The position numbers were made by a program, and so were the translations under genes. Below, in pieces: positions 9,037 to 18,300 of a stretch of DNA of 64,000 nucleotides; within the stretch, counting starts at the first letter, position 1, and every line of letters begins with the position of its first letter. Source of the stretch: Variovorax sp. Root411 (GTDB lineage: Bacteria; Pseudomonadota; Gammaproteobacteria; Burkholderiales; Burkholderiaceae_C); the NCBI RefSeq assembly GCF_001425205.1, contig NZ_LMDW01000005.1:62001-126000 (forward strand), in the 5' to 3' direction. Under the pieces are notes generated by a model that was not told the origin of the DNA, did no database searches, and saw only the letters and a list, made by a program, of their open reading frames with translations.

Positions 9037-12000
9037 GTGCTTTTTCTTCCGTGATGCCGGCGGCTTCGGCATGCCGCTTGTCGGCTTCATGCTGGCGCGC
9101 GCTGCCCTTGAACAGGCTGCGCACCACCACGAAGAACACCGGCACGAAGATCACGGCCAGGGCCGTGCCAGTCACCATGCCGCCCAGCACGCCGGTGCCG
9201 ATGGCGCGCTGGCTGGCGGAGCCGGCGCCCGAGGCGAGCACCAGCGGCACCACACCGAGGCCGAAGGCCAGCGAGGTCATGATGATCGGGCGGAACCGCA
9301 GGTGGGCGGCGGCCAGTGCCGATTCGATGATGCCCTTGCCCTGCGCCTGCAGGTCCTTCGCGAACTCGATGATCAGAATCGCGTTCTTCGCCGACAGGCC
9401 GATGATGGTGATCAGCCCCACCTGGAAGTACACGTCGTTCGAATAGGAGCGCAGCATCGTCGCCAGCAGCACGCCCAGCACGCCCAGCGGCACCACCAAA
9501 ATCACCGACAGCGGGATCGACCAGCTCTCGTACAGCGCGGCCAGGCAGAGGAACACCGCCAGGATCGCGAAGCCGTAGAGGATCATGGCCTGCGAGCCTG
9601 CGAGCTTTTCCTCGCGCGACTGTCCCGTCCATTCGAAGCCGAAGCCTTGCGGCAGCTGCTTGGCGAGCTTTTCCATCTCGGCCATGGCGGCACCCGTGCT
9701 GAAGCCCGCGGCGGCGGAGCCGCTGATGCGGATCGCGGGGTAGCCGTTGTAGCGCACCGTCTGCGTGGCGCCCGTGACCCACTTGGTGGTCGCGAAGGCC
9801 GACAGCGGCACCGGCTGGCCCTGCGTGTTGCTGGCGTTCAGCTTGAGCAGGTCGTCGGGCTGCATGCGTGCGGGCGCATCGGCCTGCACCACCACGCGCT
9901 GCAGGCGGCCGCGGTTCGGGAAGTCGTTGATGTAGCTCGAACCCAGGCCCGTCGACAGCGTTGCGTTGATCGCATCGAAGGTCACGCCCAGGGCGCTGGC
10001 CTTGTCGCGGTCGATGTCGATCTGCAGTTGCGGCGCGTCTTCCAGGCCGTCGGGGCGAACCTGCGTAAGGATCTTGCTCTGCGAAGCCATGCCCAGCAGC
10101 TGGTTGCGCGCGTTGATCAGTGCCTCGTGGCCTGCGCCCGAGCGGTCCTGCAGCCGGAAACTGAAGCCGCTCGCGTTGCCCAGTTCGGGAATGGGCGGCG
10201 GGCTCAGCGGGTAGATGAAGGCATCGCGGATGCCCGACAGCGCACCGAAGGCACGTCCGGCCAGCGCACTGGCCGAGTGGGCCGGGTCCTTGCGCTCGTC
10301 CCAGTCCTTCAGCGTCACGAAGGCAAGGCCCGCGTTCTGGCCCTGGCCCGAGAAGCTGAAGCCCATCACGCCCACCATGCTCTGCACTTCGGGCTGCTTC
10401 AGGATGAAGCCTTCGACCTGCTGCATGACCGACAGCGCGCGCTCTTGCGTCGCACCCGGCGGCAGCTGCACGTTGACGATGATGTTGCCCTGGTCTTCTT
10501 CCGGCAGGAACGAACTCGGCAGGCGCATGTAGGTGAACGCCACCGCGCCGATGATCGCGACGTAGATCACGAGGTAGCGCGCGGCGCGGCGCAGGATGCG
10601 CGCAACCACGCTCTCGTAGCCCTTGGCGGTGCGCGTGAAGCCACGGTTGAACCAGCCGAAGAAGCCGGTCTTCTCGTGGTGGTGGCCGGCTTCCACGGGC
10701 TTGAGCAGCGTGGCGCACAGCGCCGGCGTGAGCGACAGCGCCATGAAGGCCGAGAAGCCGATCGACGCCACCATCACCGCCGAGAACTGGCGGTAGATGT
10801 TGCCGGTCGAACCCGCGAAGAACGCGAGCGGCACGAACACCGAGATCAGCACCACCGTCACGCCGATGATGGCGCCGGAGATCTGCTTCATCGCCTTGCG
10901 CGTGGCCTCGAGCGGCGGCAGCCCCTCTTCGCTCATGATGCGCTCGACGTTCTCCACCACCACGATGGCGTCGTCCACCACGATGCCGATCACCAGCACC
11001 ATGCCGAACATGGTCAGCACGTTGATCGAGAAGCCCAGCGCCAGCAGCGAGGCGAAGGTGCCCAGCAGCGCGATCGGCACCACGATGGTCGGGATGATCG
11101 TGTAGCGCCAGTTCTGCAGAAACAGGAACATCACGATGAACACCAGCGCCACGGCTTCCAGCAGCGTCTTGACCACTTCGGTGATCGAGATCTGCACGAA
11201 GCGCGAGCTGTCGTACGGAATGTTCCACTTCACGCCCGGCGGAAAGAAGCGCTCGAGCTCGGTCATCTTGGCGCGGATCGCCTTGGCCGACTGCAGCGCG
11301 TTGCCGTTCGGCGTGGGCTGCACGCCGATGCCGACCGCGGGCACGCCGTTCAGGCGCGCCGACGTGGCGTACGACTGGCCGCCGAGCTCGACGCGCGCCA
11401 CGTCCTTCAGCCGCACGGTCGAGCCGTCGGTGTTGGCGCGCAGCACGATGTTCTTGAACTGCTCCACGTCGGCGAGCTGGCCGTTCACCACCACGGTGGC
11501 CGCGATGGCCTGGCCGGGAATGTTGGGCAGGTCGCCGATCGTGCCGGAGGACACCTGGGCGTTCTGCGCCTTGATCGCGTTGTTCACGTCGGTGGCCGAC
11601 AGGTTGAAGCCCTGCAGCTTGGCCGGATCGATCCACACGCGCATCGCGTTCTCGGTGCCGAACAGCTGGGCCTGGCCCACGCCCACCACGCGCTGCAGCT
11701 CGGGCACGATGTTGCGCGAGGCGTAGTCGCCGAGCGCGACCGGGTCGAAGTTCGGGTTGTCCGAAGACAGCATCGCGAACAGCAGGAAGTTGTTGCGCGA
11801 CTTGTCCACGCGCACGCCCTGCTGCGTCACCGCGGCCGGCAGCCGCGGCGTTGCGCGCGAGAGCCGGTTCTGCACATCCACCTGCGCGAGGTCGGGGTTG
11901 GTGCCGGCCTCGAAGCTGATCGTGATGGAGCCGGTGCCGTCGGCCTGGGCCACCGATTCCATGTAGATCAGGCCCGGCGAGCCGTTCATCTCGCGCTCGA

Positions 12001-12193
12001 TGACGGACAGCACGCTGTCCTCCAGCGTCTGCGCCGAGGCGCCGGGGTAGGCGGTGTTGATGACGATGGCGGGCGGCGCCACCGGCGGATACTGCGAGAT
12101 CGGCAGCTGAGTGATTGCCACGCCGCCCATCACCAGGATGAACAGCGCGATCACCCACGCGAAGATCGGGCGGTCGATGAAAAATTTGGCCAT
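9029..12193 (-). CDS. RND multidrug efflux pump, inner-membrane permease (AcrB/MexB type, HAE-1)
   Basis: This is a 1,054-residue protein, the normal length for the HAE-1 family. The N-terminus MAKFFIDRPIFAWVIAL is diagnostic. Twelve membrane helices are recognisable, with two large periplasmic loops. TM4 carries the proton-relay pair in GIVVDDAIVVVEN. The protein is a proton-driven homotrimeric drug exporter working with the adaptor and channel encoded on either side. The adaptor gene ends 18 bases upstream, and the channel gene overlaps the 3' end. The equally long open frame on the plus strand here is only an antisense shadow caused by high GC. Confidence 0.95.
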   Translation of the reverse strand: MAKFFIDRPIFAWVIALFILVMGGVAITQLPISQYPPVAPPAIVINTAYPGASAQTLEDSVLSVIEREMNGSPGLIYMESVAQADGTGSITISFEAGTNPDLAQVDVQNRLSRATPRLPAAVTQQGVRVDKSRNNFLLFAMLSSDNPNFDPVALGDYASRNIVPELQRVVGVGQAQLFGTENAMRVWIDPAKLQGFNLSATDVNNAIKAQNAQVSSGTIGDLPNIPGQAIAATVVVNGQLADVEQFKNIVLRANTDGSTVRLKDVARVELGGQSYATSARLNGVPAVGIGVQPTPNGNALQSAKAIRAKMTELERFFPPGVKWNIPYDSSRFVQISITEVVKTLLEAVALVFIVMFLFLQNWRYTIIPTIVVPIALLGTFASLLALGFSINVLTMFGMVLVIGIVVDDAIVVVENVERIMSEEGLPPLEATRKAMKQISGAIIGVTVVLISVFVPLAFFAGSTGNIYRQFSAVMVASIGFSAFMALSLTPALCATLLKPVEAGHHHEKTGFFGWFNRGFTRTAKGYESVVARILRRAARYLVIYVAIIGAVAFTYMRLPSSFLPEEDQGNIIVNVQLPPGATQERALSVMQQVEGFILKQPEVQSMVGVMGFSFSGQGQNAGLAFVTLKDWDERKDPAHSASALAGRAFGALSGIRDAFIYPLSPPPIPELGNASGFSFRLQDRSGAGHEALINARNQLLGMASQSKILTQVRPDGLEDAPQLQIDIDRDKASALGVTFDAINATLSTGLGSSYINDFPNRGRLQRVVVQADAPARMQPDDLLKLNASNTQGQPVPLSAFATTKWVTGATQTVRYNGYPAIRISGSAAAGFSTGAAMAEMEKLAKQLPQGFGFEWTGQSREEKLAGSQAMILYGFAILAVFLCLAALYESWSIPLSVILVVPLGVLGVLLATMLRSYSNDVYFQVGLITIIGLSAKNAILIIEFAKDLQAQGKGIIESALAAAHLRFRPIIMTSLAFGLGVVPLVLASGAGSASQRAIGTGVLGGMVTGTALAVIFVPVFFVVVRSLFKGSARQHEADKRHAEAAGITEEKAHD

Positions 12194-12211
12194 TTGCGGG
12201 CGCTTTCCTGA

Positions 12212-13495
12212 TTACTTCTTATCGGTCTTCTCGGCCTTTTCGGCCGTGGCAGCCGCCGCCGGTGCGGCCCCCGCAGCAGCGGGCGTGGCCGCGGCATTCG
12301 GGTTGGGTTTGGTCCACGGCACCGCCTTCACCGGCGTGCCGGGCGGCATCATCTGCAGCTTCTGGAAGCCGTCGACCATCACCTGCTCGCCGGCCTTCAG
12401 GCCATCGAGCACCACCCACTGGTTGTCCTTGGCGGCGCTGATCTTCACGGTGCGCTTGCTGATCTTGCCGTCCTTGTCGACCACCGACACCGTGTCGCCC
12501 TGCTGCGTGCGCGTGACGGCCTGCTGCGGCAGCGTGATCGCGTTGGTGGCCTGCGCCTGTTCGAGCTTCACCCGCACGTACAGGCCGGGCAGCAGCTCGC
12601 CCTTGGGGTTGGGCACTTCGGCGCGCAGCGTGACCTGGCCGGTGGTGGAGTCGACGGTGAGGTCGGAGAACAGCAGCTTGCCTTCCAGCGGGTAGTCGCT
12701 GCCGTCTTCCAGCACCACGCGGACGCTCGCGGCTTCCTCGCCGCTCGCGCGCTTGTACTGGCCGCCGGCCATGGCGCGGCGCAGCTTCAGCACGTCGGAG
12801 GCCGACTGCGTGAAGTTCACATACAGCGGGTTGATCTGCTGCACCACGGCGAGCTCGGTGGCGTCGCCCTGGCCCACCAGCGCACCTTCGGTGACGAGGG
12901 CGCGGCCGATGCGGCCCGCGATGGGCGAGGTCACGTCGGCATAGCCGAGATTGATCTTGGCCGTCTGCACCGCGGCGCGCCCGGCGGCCACGTCGGCTTC
13001 GGCCGTCTTCTGCGAAGCCAATGCGACGGAGTATTCCTGCTTGCTCACCGCATTGGCCTCGACCAGCGGCTTGTAGCGGTCGGCCAGTGCCTTGGCCTGC
13101 ACGGCGTTGGCTTGGGCGCGGGCCAGCGTGGCCTGCGCGTTCTGCGAAGCGGCCACCAGCGGCGCGGGGTCGATGCGGAACAGCAGCTGGCCGGCCTTCA
13201 CGTCGCTGCCTTCGCGGAATTCGCGCTTCAGCAAAATGCCCGAGGCGCGGGCACGAACCTGCGCCACGCGCGAGGCTTCGAGGCGGCCGGGCAGTTCGGT
13301 GACAAGGCCCACATCGGTCGGGGCCGCGACCACCACGCCCACCTCGGGTGCGGGGGGGGGCCCGCCGCCGCCAGCGCCCGGGCCAGCGGGTGCATCGCTC
13401 TTGCCGCAGCCCGCGAGGACCAGCAGGACGACGGCGGCCACGGTCGCGAGACGCGGCGAAAAGGACGAATGACGCGAAACATGCAGGAGAGGCAT
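12212..13495 (-). CDS. RND efflux periplasmic adaptor (AcrA/MexA type)
   Basis: This is a 427-residue membrane-fusion protein. The signal ends in a lipobox (VLAGCG, Cys near residue 30). The order is beta-barrel/lipoyl/alpha-hairpin/lipoyl: GRLEASRVAQVRARASGIL is the first lipoyl half, and SPIAGRIGRALVTEGALV the second. The C-terminal tail is Ala/Pro-rich. It links the inner pump to the outer channel. I chose the ATG at 13495 because AAAGGA precedes it by 5 bases and the signal peptide starts there. It is the first gene of the operon, reading away from the TetR-type regulator gene. Confidence 0.93.
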   Translation of the reverse strand: MPLLHVSRHSSFSPRLATVAAVVLLVLAGCGKSDAPAGPGAGGGGPPPAPEVGVVVAAPTDVGLVTELPGRLEASRVAQVRARASGILLKREFREGSDVKAGQLLFRIDPAPLVAASQNAQATLARAQANAVQAKALADRYKPLVEANAVSKQEYSVALASQKTAEADVAAGRAAVQTAKINLGYADVTSPIAGRIGRALVTEGALVGQGDATELAVVQQINPLYVNFTQSASDVLKLRRAMAGGQYKRASGEEAASVRVVLEDGSDYPLEGKLLFSDLTVDSTTGQVTLRAEVPNPKGELLPGLYVRVKLEQAQATNAITLPQQAVTRTQQGDTVSVVDKDGKISKRTVKISAAKDNQWVVLDGLKAGEQVMVDGFQKLQMMPPGTPVKAVPWTKPNPNAAATPAAAGAAPAAAATAEKAEKTDKK

Positions 13496-13593
13496 GCGAT
13501 TCCTTTGAAGCGAAAACAGGAGATGGCGCGTTCGCGGGGCGAACCGGAAACCTGTACAGCCAGGCGGGCCATCGGGAAAGCCGGCTAGTTTAC

Positions 13594-13611
13594 ATACATT
13601 CATGGATGTAT
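13594..13611. promoter_or_regulatory. AcrR-like operator between efflux operon and its repressor gene
   Basis: ATACATTCATGGATGTAT is a near-perfect inverted repeat (one mismatched pair) centred on CATG, in the 181-base gap between the divergent adaptor and TetR genes. From memory it is very like the E. coli AcrR operator, whose half-sites also contain TACATACATT. It is likely bound by the TetR-family product of the next gene to control both directions. Confidence 0.8.
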
Positions 13612-13676
13612 AGTGACAGCCAAGCAATGGCCCCACGATACAGAGAGGGCGTTGCCTTTACAAATCTGGAGATTTA

Positions 13677-14345
13677 GTGGCACGTCGTACGAAGGAAGAA
13701 GCACTGGCCACGCGGCATCGTTTGCTCGATGCTGCGGAGCTTCTGTTTCAGGCGCAAGGCGTTTCGCAGACCACGCTGCAGCAGATCGCGCAGCAGGCCG
13801 GTGCGACGCGCGGCGCCATCTATTGGCACTTCAAGGACAAGGCCGACCTCTTCAACGCGATGATGGAGCGCGTCATCCTGCCGCTGGAGGCCCTGCCGAA
13901 GGCGGCTATCGCCCCCTTCATCGATGACCCCCTGGCCGAGATTGAGGAGGGCATGGTCCACGCGCTCACCCTCATGACCACCGACCCCCAGGTGCGCCGC
14001 GTGTTCGACGTGGCGACCCACAAGGTCGAATACACCCACGACATGGCCTCGGTGCAGCAGCGGCACCTCGATGCCCGCAACGCCTGCGTGAGCGATTTCG
14101 AAAAGGCCCTGCGCCTGGCCGCGCGCCGCAACCACGTCAAGCTGCCGGTGCCCGGCCACGCGGCGGCACAGGGGCTGCACGCGCTGATCAGCGGGCTCAT
14201 CCAGAACTGGCTGCTCGACCCCGAAGCCTTCGACCTCGTGCTCACCGGCAGGCGCACGTTCCGCGTGTATCTGGCGGGGCTCGGGTTCGCCCGGCCGCTG
14301 CCGGGAACCCCCGCCGTGAACGAAGCCGAAACAGCCGCCGCCTGA
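13677..14345 (+). CDS. TetR/AcrR-family transcriptional repressor of the efflux operon
   Basis: This is a 222-residue protein. The TetR N-terminal helix-turn-helix spans about residues 10-56, with the family core TTLQQIAQQAGATRGAIYWHF and then KDKADLF. The C-terminal half is a helical ligand-binding domain of the AcrR type. The start is GTG, supported by GGAG about 6 bases upstream. It diverges from the adaptor gene over an AcrR-like operator, so it should repress the efflux genes and itself until it binds a pump substrate. Confidence 0.93.
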   Translation: MARRTKEEALATRHRLLDAAELLFQAQGVSQTTLQQIAQQAGATRGAIYWHFKDKADLFNAMMERVILPLEALPKAAIAPFIDDPLAEIEEGMVHALTLMTTDPQVRRVFDVATHKVEYTHDMASVQQRHLDARNACVSDFEKALRLAARRNHVKLPVPGHAAAQGLHALISGLIQNWLLDPEAFDLVLTGRRTFRVYLAGLGFARPLPGTPAVNEAETAAA

Positions 14346-14388
14346 TAGGCGATAATGTGTGGCTCCGGTGCATGCCGGACCCCAATTC

Positions 14389-14463
14389 CTCGCTGTATTT
14401 CAACGGATAGAATTCGGCCCTCCGAAGGCTGAGATCCAGGTTCGATTCCTGGCGGCGGGACCA
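14389..14463 (+). tRNA. tRNA-Arg (CCG anticodon)
   Basis: The full cloverleaf can be folded by eye. The acceptor CTCGCTG pairs with CGGCGGG (including G-T wobbles). The D arm TTC/GAA encloses AACGGATA. The anticodon stem CGGCC/GGCTG carries the loop CTCCGAA, giving anticodon CCG for arginine. The T arm is CCAGG-TTCGATT-CCTGG, with discriminator A and an encoded CCA. It sits exactly at the change from core genes to the accessory island, so it is the likely integration site. Confidence 0.9.
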
Positions 14464-14471
14464 TCTATCAG

Positions 14472-14508
14472 GCCGGACACTTCCGAAGGTGTCCGGCTTT
14501 TTTGTTTT
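14472..14508 (+). terminator. Rho-independent terminator of the tRNA-Arg gene
   Basis: A perfect 9-bp stem (GCCGGACAC with GTGTCCGGC) is followed by TTTTTTGTTTT. It lies 8 bases after the tRNA CCA end. Confidence 0.88.
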
Positions 14509-14576
14509 CTCCCTTGGAGAATGCCGTTCTATCGTCCGTTTGGGTCCGAGGAAGTATGCCCGAATCCGGAGGGGTC

Positions 14577-14620
14577 GGGGGGTACAAGTTGGGGTACCAC
14601 TTCTCGAAAGTGGGGGTACA
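14577..14620 (+). repeat. Three GGGGTAC direct repeats next to the tRNA (possible integrase sites)
   Basis: GGGGTAC occurs three times within 44 bases: at 14579-14585, 14591-14597 and 14613-14619. The second copy lies inside a partial dyad with ACTT/AAGT arms. Short direct repeats like these beside a tRNA 3' end are typical of arm-type sites for P4-type tyrosine integrases. No integrase gene is visible in the window, so this is an inference from position. Confidence 0.4.
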
Positions 14621-14625
14621 TGACT

Positions 14626-14779
14626 CTCCGAGCGTACCCGCTGACGGCGATCCACCTGCACCACATCGACGAGGTGATCGGCAAGCGCCCGGGCGGTTGC
14701 GCCAGTGTTCCTGGTCGACACCCACGTCAACTACGACCCGACGCCCGAGGAACTGACCGAGATCACCACCATGGCGGCC
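14626..14779 (+). pseudogene. maeB: Fragment of maeB (NADP-malic enzyme, phosphate-acetyltransferase-like domain)
   Basis: Two short stretches match the C-terminal PTA-like domain of MaeB from memory: LHHIDEVIGKRPG in one frame (about 14650-14692), then VFLVDTHVNYDPTPEEL and ITTMAA in another frame (about 14706-14779). In an intact gene about 15-20 residues separate these motifs. Here they abut with a frame change, and the protein does not continue past MAA. It is therefore a deletion-bearing remnant, probably captured at the island junction. No intact copy is in the window. Confidence 0.6.
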
Positions 14780-15399
14780 AGCTCCTTCGACTGGCAGGTG
14801 TGTAGGACCGTCGGTTTCGCGTACGTATGCGCTAAGACCATCCGTCTTCCGCGTATGACTGAAGCGCAGGTATCGAGGGCCGCAACCTTACTCGCGACCG
14901 GCAGACCGGGTCGTAGTTCCCATTGGGTTCCAGCTTTGGCACTCGGTTCGGTTCCTGTATCGCGCCCAGGTCGTCCAGTTCAAGGACAAGGGTCCTGGCC
15001 CCGTCTTCAGGCGAACGCAGCGCTTCGATCTTTCGAAGCCCTCTTAAAGTCGAAGGCCTCGCGCTCGACGTATGACCTTGGAACTGGCTCCTCCCGCAGC
15101 GTCGGACCGGATCATCGTTGCTGTTCAGCTTCTGATGACTTGCAGAGGCCGCCAGGAGCGGCAGATCTGTCCCGTCGGCCTTGCAGTGCGCTACGAGTCA
15201 GACCGCCTCCCTCTATGTTTTGCCGACCCAAACAGCAATGCCATCTGGGGGGCATGCCCTTCTTTGCTCGCTGCTGTGCAGGAATTGATGCAAATCATAG
15301 GAAAGTGAAACGTTAGGTCCAGGAATCGAAGGAAACTGGGGACAATGACCGAGCTTGGCCGGCGACGAAAAGACCGCCGCTGACGGAGGAGAATCAATA
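14780..15399. other. Junction region without a supported gene
   Basis: The 620 bases between the maeB fragment and module A contain no convincing complete gene. On the minus strand a frame without a start codon stays open for about 80 codons over 14860-15130 and passes through the 43-bp repeat, so a degraded gene is possible. A 78-codon plus-strand frame at 15072-15308 has no good ribosome site and no recognisable motif. Confidence 0.5.
14915..14957. repeat. 43-bp direct repeat, left copy
   Basis: It is identical at 41 of 43 positions to 31251-31293 in the same orientation. The shared core includes CATTGGGTTCCAGCTT and GGCACTCGGTTCGGTTCCTG. The two copies bracket the 16-kb defence module A. 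Both mismatches are synonymous in a common minus-strand frame reading QEPNRVPKLEPNGN, so the repeat may derive from a coding sequence. Confidence 0.8.
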
Positions 15400-18300
15400 T
15401 TGCAGGACTTCACCGGTTGGGTAAGGGAGTTTCTCGCGCGGCGTGGGTTGGAGCGCCCAAACGGGCAGATGCTCTTCTCATACCGCGCAGCAAAGGAGGA
15501 ATACCTGGCTTTGCGCGCTATGTTCGCGGAGCGGATTACCGCTTTGCAGGGCGATCCGTGGGTATTCAAGCAGAGAGCGGAGAGCGCGTGCTTTGTGCTA
15601 TATGCGGCCGAGTGGTGGCGCAGGGAATACGCCGGCGGCGCCTGGCGCTGGTTGCACATTCTCGAATCGATCGCACAGTCGCCGGTCAACCTTGATGTAC
15701 TCGAGCGGAGTGCCGCCGTGGAGTGGGGGTTGCGGGCGTGGGGTCACCTGCCGAGCGGCGCCGGCAAGCGCTATTTGGGCGCGATCGTTGCGAATGGAGG
15801 CTTGCCCCTGCAGTTAGTCGCCAAGGGGGATGGGGCGATCTCGCGCCTACTTATCCGCGGTACCAGGCAGGCGCAGCAGTTTGGGTGGGACGCAGCGCGG
15901 CTCGAGGCGTTCTTCCAAGCCTATGAACTGGAGCTAGTGCAGCACCTGCGCGACGAGGACATCTATCGCCTCCTGGCCATGGTAGTCACCACGGTGCTGG
16001 ACTTGCGTCGGCAGTACAACCTCGCAGGCTCTGCCGATCCCGTCGGACACCTGGACCGAATGCGTCCCGACTGGCGGCAAGCGTTCCCCATGGCCGTCGA
16101 TGACAAGTCTGCTGAACCGCTATTGGTCGGCCTGGTGAAGGAGGCGGCGCGCGAGATGAGCACGGCGGCCGCCTACCCGGTGATCGCCACTCGGACGTTA
16201 CGTGAGTCTGCACAAAACGGCGCGTTTCAACTCGTGCTTTCGCTGCAAATGCCAGCGACTATTGCGTTGGAGTCGCTGGCGGCTGCTTGCGACATCTCTG
16301 CCGACTCGATCCCACAGTCGTTCAGCATGGAGGCAATAGGATCGGGCAAGCTAGCTCTGGGGGAGGCTCGACAACTTCTTGGTGCGCAGTCGCAAGTAAT
16401 GCTGTCCGCTCGGACGCAAAGAGTCGTGGGCCAGGATGCGGCGCAGGAGCACATGCTCGTCCTGCGTTCGACAGGCGAAGCGTTGCACGAGGCCGTGGGA
16501 ATTCCTGGTGCGGACGGCCTGGACGACTTCCAGCCATGGGTCTTCGCCATTCGCCAGTCTGAGAATGTGCTGATGGGCGTCGGCTCTTGCCGCGTGGCAG
16601 AGGAGCGTGCGTTGCTTGCCGTTAGCGCAGAAGCTCAGGTTATTGCGGATAGTGAAGACTCGCAGGCAACGGTAGTAGGAGAAATGCAAGATGTGCAGCC
16701 AGCGCGCCGCATTTACGAGATTTCGGGGTCAGTGTCCATCCAGCTGGACTCGAGTCGTTTCTTCGTACGGACGAAGCAGGTAGCAGGCGTTGCGGAGCAA
16801 CTGTTATGGCGGGGCACCCGCGCGCCCTACTCAGCGGGGCCATTTCCGGTGTACCAGGGCGTTCCCCACTTGTGCCGGCTGACCGCCGACGGGCTTCTTG
16901 CACCGGTGCATCCAAAGGATATTCACTGGGTTATGCCAATGCGGCAGGGCACGCAGGTGGATAGCCCAAAGGGGCATCGCGGCCCTATCGATGCATGGCT
17001 GGTCGAGGGCGGCATGCGGGTGCGTCGTTTCCGCATGGCACTTGTGGCGCAAGACGCGCGCGTTCGCTTTCGTTCCGGCGACTCTCCGCGCGAGGGTAGT
17101 GTCGAGTTCAAGGGTTGGGGATTTAGCCAACTCGACACTTCCGCTGAACTGACGAAGCGCGTCGAAGTGCTTCCAGATGTGGCGCGGTGGGAGCTCGCAA
17201 GCGAAACGAAGCCACCGGCTCAGATTGGCGCATCAGTCGTCTGGCCCCATAGTACGTTGGCGCTACGGCTTGAGTTGCCTTTCCCATCGAGCGGCGGGCG
17301 TTTCCTGACTTCCAATGGGGCGCAAGTGACAAAAGGTGCGTTGCTTCCCCTCAAGTGCTTGCCCGAACTGCGCGCGCAGGTCTTCTCGCGAAACCCAGAA
17401 GCCCCGAAACGTTATACGCTGATGCTCGAACTCGCGGGCACAGTGGGCGGGTCTGTGGTTTCAGAGCATGCAATCTCGTTGGATAAGCAAGGCTTTGGCG
17501 AACTTCGTCTGCTCGAACTCGAGTCGAGCGTGCGCGGCATCATGTGTCAAAGTAGCTCCCTCGACGCGCGCCTGAACATTCGAATCTATCAGGCGGGCTC
17601 TGTAATTGCTGAGATGCGCCTGGTTCGCTACGACGCCGAGTTGGAGACGAAGGGCGCGAGCATGACGCTCTCCGAGCAATGCCTTGCAAGCCATGGCGTC
17701 CAGGTCATTGAGCAAATTGTGCTTGAAGCGGTGCCGCTGCTAACAAGCGACGCCGGGTCGAAACTCTCGCAATCGATGTCGGACGGTGTACCAGTTGGAA
17801 GCTGGCCCGTGGCGCAGCTGGCCGCGGACCGTGGTCCCTGGTTGGTGTACCCGGCCGTCGAATCTTCGTTGCAGTTGAGGCCTTCGCTCTACGCGGGATT
17901 TGCGATCGGAACTCAGAACGCAACAAGCATCGCAAGGCTTTGCCCGCTAGGCCAAGCGATGTCGTCCGAAGAGGCAAGCGAGCGCGCGATAGAGATCGAA
18001 GCGGTGGTGTCTGCCATGTCCTGCGATCTAGATCATCGGTCATGGGGCTTGGTGAGGCACCACTACCAGCAGCTCTCCCACTTGCCGCTCAGTACCTTGG
18101 ACTATTGGCGAGCCATTGGGCGAGACCCGCGTGCTTGTATCGCTGCCGTGCTGAAGCTCGCAGGCGGCACGCAGCTCATGGACCGCATGCGCGATGAGCT
18201 GGGTCTCATCTGGGCGCTCACCCCAAAAGCAGTGCTGTCAGAGGTTCTGGCTCTGCTTACTAAGACCTGGGCGCGTCAGTTCAATGTCGAAGAGCACAAT

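Noticed and set aside
9014..12211. A 1,065-codon open frame on the plus strand
   Set aside because: It is antisense to the RND pump, His/Arg/Gly-rich with no domain; it arises from GC-rich third positions of the pump gene.
15072..15308. 78-codon frame at the island junction
   Set aside because: No ribosome site, no motif, and it lies in a region of gene remnants.
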